DNA of 64,000 nt from Streptomyces anulatus (GTDB taxonomy: Bacteria; Actinomycetota; Actinomycetes; Streptomycetales; Streptomycetaceae). Positions 50,724 through 60,629 of the stretch are shown here, piece after piece. A program made the position numbers and the translations under genes. Where the stretch lies: assembly GCF_000721175.1 (NCBI RefSeq), contig NZ_JOEZ01000018.1, forward strand, positions 147,829-211,828. The letters are read 5' to 3'. The notes below the pieces were generated by a model that ran no database searches, was not told the origin of the DNA, and saw only the letters and a program-made list of their open reading frames with translations. Position 1 is the stretch's first letter. The number at the start of each line of letters is the position of its first letter.

Positions 50724-50756
50724 GGTGCCCGCCGAGCCCCGACGCGCACGGGCACC
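50724..50756. terminator. Hairpin after the SulP frame
   Basis: GGTGCCCG (50724-50731) pairs with CGGGCACC (50749-50756), 17 bases after the SulP stop. The rest of the 260-bp gap up to panD has no gene. Confidence 0.5.
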
Positions 50757-50967
50757 TGAGCCGAAGCCGGTCCGGGGAGGCTGAGCCGGGTGACGGAGCT
50801 CAGCCGGGAGGGCGGCCTCGGCCCCGGCCGCCGCCAGGTCGGCGGGGCCGCTGGCCCCTGGAACACCTGGGCACACAGCTGACTGCAATGCGACTCGTTG
50901 TATTCTCCGGAAACCGCCCTTGACCTGCTATCAGCGGGCAGGGAGCAGACGAATCGGGAGCATTTTC

Positions 50968-51393
50968 ATGTTTCGTACCATGTTCAAGTCCAAGATCCAC
51001 CGGGCCACCGTCACCCAGGCCGACCTGCACTACGTCGGTTCCGTGACGATCGACGCCGACCTGATGGACGCCGCCGACCTGCTGCCCGGCGAGCTGGTCC
51101 ATATCGTTGACATCGACAACGGCGCCCGCCTGGAGACGTACGTCATCGAGGGCGAGCGCGGCTCCGGTGTCATCGGGATCAACGGCGCGGCCGCACACCT
51201 CGTGCACCCCGGTGACCTGGTCATCCTGATCAGCTACGCACAGGTCGACGACGCGGAGGCCCGTGCCCTCGTGCCGCGGGTCGTGCACGTGGACGCGGAC
51301 AACCGGATCGTGGCGCTCGGCACCGACACCTCGGCTCCGGTGCCCGGGACCCGTACGGAGCGGAGCCCGCAGGCCGTCGTCGCGGGCGGCTGA
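50968..51393 (+). CDS. panD: Aspartate 1-decarboxylase PanD
   Basis: Pyruvoyl enzyme making beta-alanine from aspartate for pantothenate and coenzyme A. 141 residues, with Lys9 ([11 protein letters not shown]), the self-cleavage pair Gly24-Ser25 in YVGSVTID, and [25 protein letters not shown]. The catalytic set is complete. The ATG has GGGAG at 50956-50960. It is not beside panB or panC here. Confidence 0.95.
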   Translation: MFRTMFKSKIHRATVTQADLHYVGSVTIDADLMDAADLLPGELVHIVDIDNGARLETYVIEGERGSGVIGINGAAAHLVHPGDLVILISYAQVDDAEARALVPRVVHVDADNRIVALGTDTSAPVPGTRTERSPQAVVAGG

Positions 51394-51453
51394 GGCCCCG
51401 TCCGCGTTTCCGGACGAGCGCCGTCCGCGTCGACGAGCGAGAGAGCAGGAGCC

Positions 51454-51807
51454 ATGGCGGAGAACGCAGCCGTAGAGATCAGGGACGACCGGGAGCACGG
51501 CAACCTCGTGGCGTACGAGGGCGGCGAGTCGGCCGGGACCATCGCGTACTTCGTCATGGACCCGGCTCCCGGCGCGCTCGTGGCCGTGCACACCGTCGTC
51601 CGGCCCGAACACGAGGGCAAGGGCGTCGCAGGAGCGCTCGTGCGGGAGTTCTACGCCATGGCCGCCCGCGAGGGCGTCCCCGTCGTTCCGCTGTGCCCCT
51701 ACGCGGCGAAGTGGGCGCAGCGCCACCCCGACGAGGCGCCCGAGGCGCCGGCCGAGCTCGTCCAGGAGGCGGAGCGGCAGCTCAGGAACCACCCCGAGCT
51801 GTTCTGA
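51454..51807 (+). CDS. GNAT-like N-acetyltransferase (NATD1/YidJ type)
   Basis: A 117-residue single-domain protein of the short GCN5-related family: EGGESAGTIAYFVMD, then VHTVVRPEHEGKGVAGALV (acetyl-CoA loop), then VPLCPYAAKWAQRHPDE. The substrate is unknown. It lies 60 bases after panD, possibly co-transcribed. Confidence 0.85.
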   Translation: MAENAAVEIRDDREHGNLVAYEGGESAGTIAYFVMDPAPGALVAVHTVVRPEHEGKGVAGALVREFYAMAAREGVPVVPLCPYAAKWAQRHPDEAPEAPAELVQEAERQLRNHPELF

Positions 51808-51916
51808 CCGGTCCGCACCCCGGCACCACGCGTCCCGGGGCGGGTCAGGCGCCCAGTAGGCGGCCCGGGGCCGACTCCGGCACCTTTCGTGTCGACGGTG
51901 GTGGTCACGGCGACCT

Positions 51917-51949
51917 GGCAGGACTCGGGCACCTTGCCCGAGTCCTGCC
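51917..51949. terminator. Strong 15-bp hairpin
   Basis: Perfect 15-base arms (51917-51931 and 51935-51949) around a three-base CCT loop, in the 291-bp gap after the GNAT gene. There is no T tract, but this is one of the longest perfect stems in the window. A terminator is the simplest reading. Confidence 0.65.
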
Positions 51950-52098
51950 CGCTCCGGGCGGGCCGGACCGCGCCGGCACGGCTGCGTGCGCCGCTGTCGC
52001 CGGGCGTACGTGTGGACTCGGCAGGCGCGGGCAGCCGCACCGGGAGACGGTGGAGGAGAGTTCCATCTGTCCTGTTCGTGCAGTTGTGGAGGAAAGCG

Positions 52099-52311
52099 AT
52101 GACCCATCCGTACCCCGACCCCGTACCGCCCTCGCCGACGCCTCCGCCCGTACCGGGCCCGCCCACTCCGGTGCCCGGTCCGCCGCCCGTGCCGCCGGGG
52201 CCCGGGCCGGTGCCGCCAGGTCCTGCGCCGGACCCGATCCCGCAGCCGCCGGCCCCCGGACCGGACCCCGTACCGGCTCCGGAACCCGAGCCCCAGCCCG
52301 CCGGGACGTGA
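52099..52311 (+). CDS. Short proline-rich protein
   Basis: A 70-residue protein, about half proline (MTHPYPDPVPPSPTPP onward) with Gly, Val and Asp, and no signal or membrane segment. It has a strong GGAGGAAAG ribosome site and is followed by a terminator, so it is probably expressed. Function unknown; low complexity prevents family assignment. Confidence 0.6.
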   Translation: MTHPYPDPVPPSPTPPPVPGPPTPVPGPPPVPPGPGPVPPGPAPDPIPQPPAPGPDPVPAPEPEPQPAGT

Positions 52312-52325
52312 CCGAGGGCCCGCCT

Positions 52326-52356
52326 CGGCCCGCCTCGGCCGGACCGAGGCGGGCCG
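52326..52356 (+). terminator. Terminator after the proline-rich gene
   Basis: A 13-base perfect stem, CGGCCCGCCTCGG (52326-52338) and complement (52344-52356), around CCGGA. Nothing else is seen before the stop of the decarboxylase at 52573. Confidence 0.75.
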
Positions 52357-52572
52357 TGTCGCCGGCCGGCCGTTGCGTCGAGGGTCGGAGCCTGGTGGAA
52401 CGTCGTGGCCGGCAGGCTTTCGAGCACGGCCCGGGTGGCGTAGTGCGCCTGTCCCGTGATCTGTCCGTCGACGCCGCGGATCGAGGCCGGCGTGGTCGGC
52501 CAGGCGGCCCCGGCCTACCGGTATACCGCCCCGACCGCTCAGGTGCTCTGACCGCTCAGCGCGTCCGCTCGC

Positions 52573-53970
52573 TCAGACGCCCCGCTCGATCAGCGCGTCC
52601 GCGTGCGCGAGACCGCTCTCCGCGGCGATGGCGTCCATCGACTGCGCGTCCCGCACCGTCGTGAACGTCACCGCCGCCCCGTCGTGCCCCGGCCCGCCCT
52701 GCCCGGTCGTGCTCTGCCCCGCCACCGTCCGGAATCCGTACACCGCGGGTCGCTGCAGGCTGTTGTACGCCCACGGCGTGGAGAAGTAGTACGCCCCCGT
52801 GTCGTACAGCACCACCACGTCGTCCTCGGCCAGTTCCGGCAGCTCCCTCCCGTACGCCACCACGTCCCCCGCGAAGCAGCACGGCCCCGCGATGTCCTGC
52901 GGCAGCACCGGGCCCGTCTTGGGGTTGCCGTCCGGGCCGAACGCCCCGATCCGCAGCGGCCAGGCGTCGGGCATCAGGACGGTGCGGGTGGCGGTCTGCG
53001 CACCCGCGTGGGTCAGCGCGATCCGGCGGCCCCCGGCGTCCTTCGTGTACTCGACCCGGGCCCCGATGAACCCGTTCTTCGCCAGCAGCGACCGTCCGAA
53101 CTCCGTGACCAGAAGGTAGCGCCCGGAGAAGAGGCCGGGGGCCGCCGCCGTCAGGGCCGCCACGTAGTCCGTGTAGGCGGGGTGCACGGTCTCGTCGGCG
53201 AAGTTGACCGGAAGTCCGCCGCCGATGTCCAGACTGGTGACCTGTCGGACGCCCAGCGTCGCGTTGATCTCCTCGGCCAGCTCGTACGTCTGCGCCACCC
53301 CGGCCGCGATCAGCTCCAACGGGCACCCCTGCGAGCCGACATGGGCGTGCAGACGGGTGAGCCACGGCCGCTCCCGGAAGGCCCCCACGATCGCCTCGCG
53401 GGCCCCGGGGTCGCGCAGCGCCACTCCGAACTTCGCCGTGTCCGTCGCCGTGCTCATCGGTCCGATCGCGCCTCCGCCCACCTGGGGATTGACCCGCAGC
53501 CCGAGTACCGAGGCGGTGCCCGGGTTCCGGAGTGCGTCGATGCGGCGCAGTTCGTCGAGGCTGTCGGCGTTGACGGCCACGCCGAGGGCGAGCGCCAGCC
53601 GGATCTCCTCGCGGGTCTTGGCGGGGGAGTCCAGGACGATCCGGGACGCGGCGAACCCGGCCTCCAGGGCGAGGCGCAGTTCACCGGGGCTCGCCACCTC
53701 GCAGCCCATGCCGCAGTCGGCGAGCAGGCGCAGCACCGGGATGAGGGAGCAGGCCTTGGCCGCGAACGTGTGCAGCACCCCGGGTGTGGCGGCGAAGGCG
53801 TCGTGCAGGGTCCCGACGGAGGCGCGTACCCCTTCCGTGTCGATGAATCCGGCGACCGGGCCGTCCTCGCCCAGCAGCCCCTGCTGGACGGCCGCTCGGA
53901 CGGCGGCGTCAAAGCGGGCGGCGGGCGGTGCCGTGCCGTTCTCGTGGTGTGCGGGAGTCGTCTGCGTCAT
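52573..53970 (-). CDS. PLP-dependent group IV decarboxylase (diaminopimelate/ornithine decarboxylase fold)
   Basis: A 465-residue enzyme with an alanine-racemase-like PLP barrel. The Schiff-base lysine is Lys72 in FAAKACSL. HAHVGSQGCP and DIGGGLPVNF are phosphate-binding regions, and CCFAGDVV and YDTGAYYFS form the active-site C-terminal part. The fold includes diaminopimelate, arginine, ornithine and carboxynorspermidine decarboxylases. The substrate cannot be fixed from sequence; GPCCFAGD in place of the usual GPxCESxD of LysA suggests it is not the housekeeping lysine enzyme. The promoter side carries five 22-bp direct repeats. Confidence 0.85.
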   Translation of the reverse strand: MTQTTPAHHENGTAPPAARFDAAVRAAVQQGLLGEDGPVAGFIDTEGVRASVGTLHDAFAATPGVLHTFAAKACSLIPVLRLLADCGMGCEVASPGELRLALEAGFAASRIVLDSPAKTREEIRLALALGVAVNADSLDELRRIDALRNPGTASVLGLRVNPQVGGGAIGPMSTATDTAKFGVALRDPGAREAIVGAFRERPWLTRLHAHVGSQGCPLELIAAGVAQTYELAEEINATLGVRQVTSLDIGGGLPVNFADETVHPAYTDYVAALTAAAPGLFSGRYLLVTEFGRSLLAKNGFIGARVEYTKDAGGRRIALTHAGAQTATRTVLMPDAWPLRIGAFGPDGNPKTGPVLPQDIAGPCCFAGDVVAYGRELPELAEDDVVVLYDTGAYYFSTPWAYNSLQRPAVYGFRTVAGQSTTGQGGPGHDGAAVTFTTVRDAQSMDAIAAESGLAHADALIERGV

Positions 53971-54084
53971 ACGGCCAGAGTCCCTGATGGCTGCCCCCGG
54001 GTCTTCGGCGGCACGGGGGCGCTCGGCTGCCCGGCCCCGCGCGGGTGAGCGCCCCCGGACGGCGTCGGGCATGCACGCACTCCA

Positions 54085-54190
54085 CTACGACGGTGAAACA
54101 AAGGCCTTGACGACGGTGAAACAGGGCCTTGACGACGGTGAGACAGGGCTTCTACGACGGTGAAAGAGGGCACTCGCGATCGTGAACGGG
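54085..54190. repeat. Direct repeats of 22 bp upstream of the decarboxylase
   Basis: Four clear copies (from 54085, 54106, 54128 and 54150) share ACGACGGTGAAACAGGGC, and a fifth, weaker copy at about 54172 reads GCGATCGTGAA. The spacing of 22 bp (two helical turns) places each core on the same DNA face. The array starts 115 bp upstream of the decarboxylase ATG. The rest of the 309-bp gap has no gene. Confidence 0.75.
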
Positions 54191-54279
54191 CTCGCAGCCA
54201 CCAAGCCACGTCCTGCGTCGGCCGCACCCGGGACGGAGCGGCCGGGGGAGCACTGGACCGGCCCCGAGCGCCGGCCGGC

Positions 54280-55175
54280 TCAGCCCGCCTCGATCTCGGA
54301 CCGGTCGCCGCCCCAGAGCGTGTGGAACGAACCCTCCCGGTCCGTACGCCGGTAGGTGTGCGCCCCGAAGAAGTCCCGCTGCCCCTGGGTGAGCGCCGCG
54401 GGCAGCCGGTCCGCACGCAGCCCGTCGTAGTACGCAAGCGCGGCGGCGAAGCCCGGGGTCGGCACGCCCTGGCGCACAGCCTCGGCCACCACCGCCCGCC
54501 AGTCGTCCTGTGCCGCGCCGATCTCCTGTTCGAACTCCTTGTCGGAGAGCAGGCTGACCAGATCCGGCCGGGAGTCGTAGGCGGCGCGGATGCGGTCCAG
54601 GAACGCCGCCCGGATGATGCAGCCCGCCCGCCAGACCGCCGCCACGGAGCCGAGGCCGATGCCCCAGCCGTAGGCCTCGCTGCCCGCCCTGATCTGGTGG
54701 AAGCCCTGTGTGTACGAGACGATCTTGGAGGCGTACAGGGCCTGCTCCACCCGGTCCGCGAACGCTGCGGCCGCCGCCCCGTCCAGCGGCTTCGGGGCGG
54801 GCCCCGGGAGGTCTTGCGCCGCCTCCCGCAGGTCGGCGTGGCCGGACAGCGACCGGGCGAAGACCGCCTCGGCGATCCCCGACACCGGGACCCCGAGGTC
54901 GAGGGCGATCTGCACGGTCCAGCGCCCGGTGCCCTTCTGTTCCGCCCGGTCCCGCACGATGTCGACGAACGGCTTCCCGGTCGCCGCGTCCGTGTGGGCG
55001 AGGACCTCCGCCGTGATCTCGATGAGGTACGAGTCCAGCCGCCCGGTGTTCCACGTACGGAAGACGTCGGCGATCTGCGCGGGGGAGTACCCGGCGACGG
55101 CGCGCAGCAGGTCGTACGCCTCGGCGATCAGCTGCATGTCCGCGTACTCGATGCCGTTGTGGACCATCTTCACGA
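54280..55175 (-). pseudogene. gnd: 6-phosphogluconate dehydrogenase, 5'-truncated
   Basis: Encodes the all-helical C-terminal domain (KMVHNGIEYADMQLIAEAYD, YTQGFHQIRAGSEAYGWG, FGAHTYRRTDREGSFHTLWG) of Gnd, about 297 residues of a usual 480. The NADP-binding Rossmann domain is missing: homology breaks exactly at VKMVHN, where an in-frame stop and IS-related sequence begin. It cannot be active. Confidence 0.88.
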
Positions 55176-55176
55176 G

Positions 55177-55578
55177 TACTGGGAGGCGATGCTAGCACTG
55201 TGCCTGTTACCTGCGTTTTCCCACGTCAAGCACGGCGCAGTGCGATTCTGCCTCGGCGGCTTTTGGCCGTGCGAGGCGGTCTTTGGCGGGGGTTGTGCTG
55301 ACCTCTTGCTGAGTTTACTGATGGGTCGTCAGGCGTGGATGGGTGGAGTTCCGACCCACTGAGGGCATTCTGCGCACTCGCTAACCAGACGTGGGCGACC
55401 GGATTTCGCGGAACCGGACTGTCCTGGTCGCTCGGGCCTACTTGCGCGCCGTCACGACACCCTCACGCGCATCGCGGCGGGCTTGGGGATGTCCGTCGGC
55501 ACCGTTCACGCATACGTCACTGCCATCTTCGGTCTGCTCGCAACGGTGCTCCGGCCCTGCTGAAGGTGCTGCGCGTGA
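55177..55578 (+). mobile_element. Remnant of an IS5-type insertion sequence
   Basis: No intact gene. Around 55395-55560, after one frameshift, the plus strand reads TVLVARAYLR then DTLTRIAAGLGMSVGTVHAY and VTAIFGLLATVL. This is the helix-turn-helix start of an IS5-family DDE transposase, after which homology stops. It lies exactly between the truncated gnd and the truncated subtilase. Confidence 0.6.
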
Positions 55579-58500
55579 GTGCCCCGGACTTACGTCTTCT
55601 ACCCGAGCGACGTCATCGGCAAGGTGGGCTCCGTCCTGGACCCGCAGCTGTTCAACGTCGACGGCCTGGTTCGCGACGGGTACGACGACTCCCGTGCCGA
55701 CGCACTGCCGCTTATCGTGCGGCGCTCCGGCGCCGAGCGGCCGCAGGCCATGTCCGACGACGGTCTGCTGCCCGCCGAGCGCGATTTCCGCTCGCTGAAG
55801 GCGAGCACGGCGGCCCTCGACAAGGACGACGCGGCCGAGCTCGGTGAGGCTCTGGAAACCAAGGGCGAGCTGAAGGGTGTCGAGAGCATCTGGCTGGACG
55901 GCAAGGTCCACGCCGACGCGCTCGATCGCAACCTCACCCAGATCGGCGCCGACACCGCCTGGCAGTCCGGTCGTACCGGCAAGGGCGTCAAGGTCGCCGT
56001 GCTCGACACCGGCGGCGACCAGACCCATCCCGACCTCGCGGGCCGGATCAGTGAGACCAAGGACTTCTCGGGCAGTGGCAGCACGCTCGACAAGCAGGGC
56101 CACGGCACCCATGTCGCGGCGACCGTGGCAGGCAGCGGCGCGGGTGCGCCGGGCCTCCGGTCCGGCGTCGCGCCGGACGCCGACCTGATCGTCGGCAAGG
56201 TCCTCGGCGATGACGGCTCCGGCTCGGACTCGCAGGTCATCGCCGGTATGGAGTGGGCTGTCGCACAGGGTGCGAAGGTCGTCAACATGTCGCTGGGCAG
56301 CGGACCGACGAACGGCACCGACCCGGTCACCCAGTCCCTCGAAGCACTGGCCACCTCGTCCGGCACACTCTTCGTGGTGTCGGCCGGTAACAGCGGCCCG
56401 AACATCAGCACCGTCTCGGCCCCCTCGATCGCCCCGCACGCCCTGTCGGTAGCCGCGGTGGACTTCGCCGGCGGCACCGCCTCGTTCTCCAGCCGCGGCC
56501 CGTCCTTCAACGGAACGGTCAAGCCGGAGATAGCCGCCCCCGGCGTCAACGTCGTCGCGGCCCGTGCCACCGGCACGAACCTCGGCACCGTGCAGTCGGA
56601 CCCGGCGTACACGGCACTGTCCGGTACGTCGATGGCCGCCCCGCACATCGCCGGAGCCGCGGCCCTGCTGGCCCAGGAGCACCCCGACTGGACCCCGGAC
56701 CAGCTCAAGCACACACTGATGGGCACCACGACCGCTCCGCTGAACGGCCAGTCGCTGTACGACGTCGGCACCGGTGTGCTGAACCTTCCCGCCGCGCTGA
56801 AGCAGACCGTCGTGGCCGACGCGGGCGCCCTGGACTTCGGGCGCCTGGACGTCGCCGACGGCACCGCGACCCGTACCGTGAAGCTCACCAACAAGGGCGG
56901 CGTGACCGTCGCCCTGGACCTCACGGGCACGCTGGCCGCGACCGGTTCGCCCGCTCCGGCCGGCCTCCTGAAGCTCTCGACGTCCGCCGTGACGTTGGGC
57001 GCCGATGAGTCCGCCGAGGTCAACCTCACCGTCGATGCCACAGGCACGCCGACCGGCACCTACACCGGCTCCCTGACGGCGCTTCCGGCAGAAGGCGGCC
57101 AGGCGCTGCGCGTCCCGCTGCTCCTGGACCGGGCACAGTCCCTCAAGGTCACCACGCTCGACCGCGCCGGAAAGCCCGCGGCCGCCCAGATCTCCCTGCT
57201 CAACGCAGACAGCGGCGCCGCCGTGAACGCCGAGGTCCGCGCCGAGGGCACCCGCGACCTGCGGGTCCCAGAGGGCCGCTACATGGGTCTGGCGATGATC
57301 GGGATGACCATCGACGGAGTCCGCCAGATCGCCATCGTCAGCGCCGACCTAAAGGCCGGTTCGAACGAGCTGGTCTTCGACGCCCGCAAGGCCCGGCGCT
57401 GGACCGCGTCCCTGGAGGGCAAGGACACCAGGCCCGAGTTCATGGCCGGCAACCTGAGCCGTACGACCGACGACGGCAAGTTCGGCATCCGGCACAGCAT
57501 GCTGGCCGACGGCGCCTACGGAGCCTTCCCGAAGGACGCGCTCTGGATCACGCCCACCACCGAACCCCACCTCGGCAAGGTCGCGTTCAACGAGCGCTGG
57601 CGCCTGGCCGACGCGGACAGCGACAACGCCGTGGGCGACGCCTCCGCCCTCTACGACGCTGCGTACGCCGAGACCGAGGTCGGCGACGACCCCGAGCGAC
57701 GGCTGACCCGCGACGAGGTCGAGACGTTCGCCAAGGTTCGTACGACCTACCGGGGACTGAACGAGAAGCTCCGCTACCAGGAGGGCAGCACGGTCTACGG
57801 CACCGGCCTGGGCGGCCTCAACTCGTCTTCGCCGTCCTGGGTGATGGTGCCCCGGGAACGTACCGAGTACATCCAGGCCGAGGACCGGACCTGGCTGCGG
57901 TTCAGCTACCGCAACCAGGGGGTGTGTCGATGAACTACACGCCGGCGCAGTTCACCTACCGGCCGGGCACCAGCACGAAGTACACCTGGCTCGACGGGCC
58001 GTTCTCCGTGCTCGCCACCGGCCAGTCCACCGGCGCGCGCCTCCAGCTGAAGATGGACGACAGCGTCAACCCGGGGGGACGCGTCGGGCAGAACGGCGAC
58101 TTCAACTCCCCCCAGCGTGTCCAGACCACGACCCGGCTCTACCGCGACGGAACCTTGGTCGCCGACCGGGGCTCGCTGATCGACAAGACCTTCGCCGACG
58201 CCGGCAAGGCCTCGTACGAGCTGAGCCGCACGTACACCTCCGCCGGCATCTTCCCGATGGGCGGCGAGGCGACCTCCAAGTGGACCTTCACCGCTGGCGG
58301 CGCCGGTGACACAGCGAACCCGGTGAACCTGCTCAACGTGTCGCTCGACGCACCACTGAACAACCTCAACCAGGCACGGGCCGGCCTCCCGCTGCTGGTG
58401 AAGGCCGATGTCACGGGGGCGGTCGAGGGGCTGCGCAAGGTTCGCGCCTGGGTCACTGCCGACAACGGCGCGACCTGGAAGCAGGTCCTGGTCGTCGGTC

Positions 58501-58637
58501 ACCACGGGAGCTACGGGTTCCTCGCACCGCACACGGCGCTGAAGTTCGGTGGGTTCCTTGGTGTCCGTGTCACGGCCGAGGACGGCAGCGGCAACACCGT
58601 GGACTCCACGCTCCCCCGGGTGATTCCGGTCGGGTGA
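55579..58637 (+). pseudogene. Secreted S8 subtilisin-like protease, 5'-truncated and frameshifted
   Basis: The first frame (55579-57933) has the catalytic Asp (VKVAVLDTGGD), His (GHGTHVAATVAG), oxyanion Asn region (VVSAGNSGPN) and Ser (LSGTSMAAPHIAG), followed by beta-sandwich domains. There is no signal peptide: the 5' end abuts an IS remnant at VFYPSDVIGKVG. Near 57920 the bases GGGGTGTGTCG contain an extra TG compared with a frame that would read NQGVSMNYTPAQF, and this ends the first frame early. The second frame (57924-58637) continues the same C-terminal domain (TWLDGPFSV, then TLPRVIPVG). The original product was about 1000 residues or more. Confidence 0.8.
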
Positions 58638-58659
58638 CCTTGAGCTGACGACATGACGG

Positions 58660-58687
58660 TGCCACCGCTCCCCCCGGGGCGGTGGCA
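58660..58687 (+). terminator. Terminator after the protease
   Basis: TGCCACCGC (58660-58668) pairs perfectly with GCGGTGGCA (58679-58687) and is followed by TCTTCGCG. Confidence 0.75.
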
Positions 58688-58790
58688 TCTTCGCGCTACG
58701 CCCCCGGCCGACGCAGCGCGGCCAGGGCCGACTGGTAGCACTTGGGCGACTCCCGTCCCCTACGGGCTCGTAACGCGATCTTGCTAAGGT

Positions 58791-59240
58791 GTGCTGGTGG
58801 GGCGTAACCGGTGTGACGATTCGGCCGTTCGTGAAGGTGTGGGTACTCGACCGTGGATCGTGGACGATGAGTTGTGGGCGTTGATCGAGCCGTTGCTGCC
58901 GCCGTGGCCGGATCGGTCGCCGGGACCGCGGCCGGTGTCGGACCGGCTCTGCCTGCAAGGCATCCTGTTCGTCCTCTACAACAACATTGCCTGGCAACTG
59001 CTGCCGTTGGAGCTGGGGTTCGGCTCGGGGCAGACATGCTGGCGGCGGCTGGACCGATGGCAGAAGGCAGGGGTTTTCGACCGGCTGCACCGGGTCCTGC
59101 TCGCCGAACTGAACGCGGTCGGCGAGCTCGACTGGTCGCGGGCGTGCGTGGATGGTTCCCACATCCGCGCGAAAAAGGGGGACCCAACACGGGTCCGTCG
59201 CCGGTCGACCGGCGGAAGACGGGCAGCAAACACCTCCTAA
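58791..59240 (+). pseudogene. IS5-family transposase, frameshifted and truncated
   Basis: The frame encodes RPWIVDDELWALIEPLLPPW, then LGFGSGQTCWRRLDRWQKAG and the first DDE Asp in ACVDGSHIRAKKG. One G is missing in the GGGGG run near 59178, so the frame slips; the correct frame (GPSPVDRRKTGSKH) continues briefly and is then cut by the neighbouring IS110 sequence near 59240. The remaining catalytic residues are absent. Confidence 0.85.
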
Positions 59241-59248
59241 TGTTGTTG

Positions 59249-60306
59249 TCAAGCCGCTGGTGTGACGGGGAGTTCACGTTCAAAGCACCGTCCGTCACGG
59301 ATCAGGGCCCAAAGAACGTTCACCCGTCGCCGGGCCAGAGCGAGGACGGCTTGGGTATGCCGTTTGCCTTCAGCGCGCTTGCGTTCGTAGAAGCGACGAG
59401 ACTCGTCACAACTGCGGATGCTGATCAGCGCGGAGGTGTAGAAGACTCGCTGGAGGCCACGGTGGTAGCGCCGGGGCCTGTGCAGATTGCCGCTGACGTT
59501 GCCGGAATCTCGGGGCACCGGAGCGACCCCCGCGAAGCTGGCGAGGCGGTCGGAACTGCCGAAACGGCTCATGTCACCGGCGGTAGCCGCCAGGAACTCG
59601 GCACCCAGCAGTGGCCCGATCCCGGGCATGCTGGAGATCACCTTGGCGAGCTCGTGTTCGCGAAACCGAGCGGCGATGAGCTTGCCGATCTGTGCGATCT
59701 GCTCGTTGAGAGCGATCACTTCCTTCGCCAGGGTGTGAATCACTTCTGCGGTGATCTTCTCTCCAGGGATAGCGGTGTGCTGACGTCCGGCTGCCTCCAG
59801 GACGGTCTCGGCGAGGGCGTCGGCGCCCCGGACTTTACGATTCCTGAGCCACGTCTGCAGCCGGTTGCGGCCGGTGCGGCGCAGGGCAGCTGGGGTCTGA
59901 TAGCCGCTCAGGAGGATCAGCGGGCTGGCGTTACCGAGATCCAGCACGCGTTCCAGTGCGGGGAAGATACTCATGAGTTGGCCGCGGAGACGGTTGACCC
60001 GGCGCGTGCGGTCCGCAGTGAGGTCAGAATGACGGTCGGTGAGAATTCTGAGCTCAACGACATTCTCATCGTCAGGCTGCAGGGCCGTCAGGTCCCGGCG
60101 CATCCGGGCCTGATCAGCGATAACCGTCGCATCCTTAGCGTCGGTCTTGCCCATGCCCCGATAGCCGGCGGATGCCCGATTGACCGCCAGACCCGGTAGA
60201 TAGACGAGTCGTTGCCCGTGATTGAGCAGCATGTTGATCCACAGTGCTGCCATGCCGTCGGCGACGTCGACCGCCCAGACCACGTCCTCGTCGAGGGTGA
60301 GGGGCC
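59249..60306 (-). pseudogene. IS110-family transposase, N-terminally truncated
   Basis: 344 residues from GTG 60283 of a normal 400. The C-terminal transposase_20 region is intact (SSMPGIGPLLGAEFLAATAG, FGSSDRLASFAGVAPVPRDSG) and the middle GKTDAKDATVIADQARMR is present. The RuvC-like N-terminus with the first catalytic Asp is missing, cut at the IS3 boundary at 60307. It is not functional. Confidence 0.85.
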
Positions 60307-60329
60307 TTGCCCCCGGATCTTGAACACGT

Positions 60330-60629
60330 CTATGCGGCTCGGGCCAGGCTAGTTGATGTTGAGTGGAAGGTGTTCTCGAAGACGATGGGAGATCGCTGTC
60401 CGAGCCGGGAATGCCGACGTCGGGTGTTGTATCGGGTCAGCCAACGGAAGGCGTCGAGCCGGGCCTCGCGCTCGTTGGTCCAGCCCTTTCGCCCTTGCAG
60501 CGTCTCCCTTTTGAAGGTCGCGTTGAACGACTCCGCCAGTGCGTTGTCCGCGCTGGAACCGACTGCGCTCATGCTCTGTCGGACCCCGGCTGACCTGCAG
60601 GCTTCGGCGAAGGCCCGGCTCGTGTATTG
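60330..60629 (-). pseudogene. IS3 transposase OrfB, 3' part
   Basis: The C-terminal 100 codons of OrfB: QYTSRAFAEACRSAGVRQSM, then NALAESFNATFKRETLQ with the last catalytic Glu, then NTRRRHSRLGQRSPIVFE. It is separated from its 5' part by the 1496-bp IS30 insertion. Confidence 0.85.

Noticed and set aside
54085..54171. A CRISPR-like array
   Set aside because: Repeats are contiguous 22-bp units without unique spacers, so they are direct repeats, not CRISPR.
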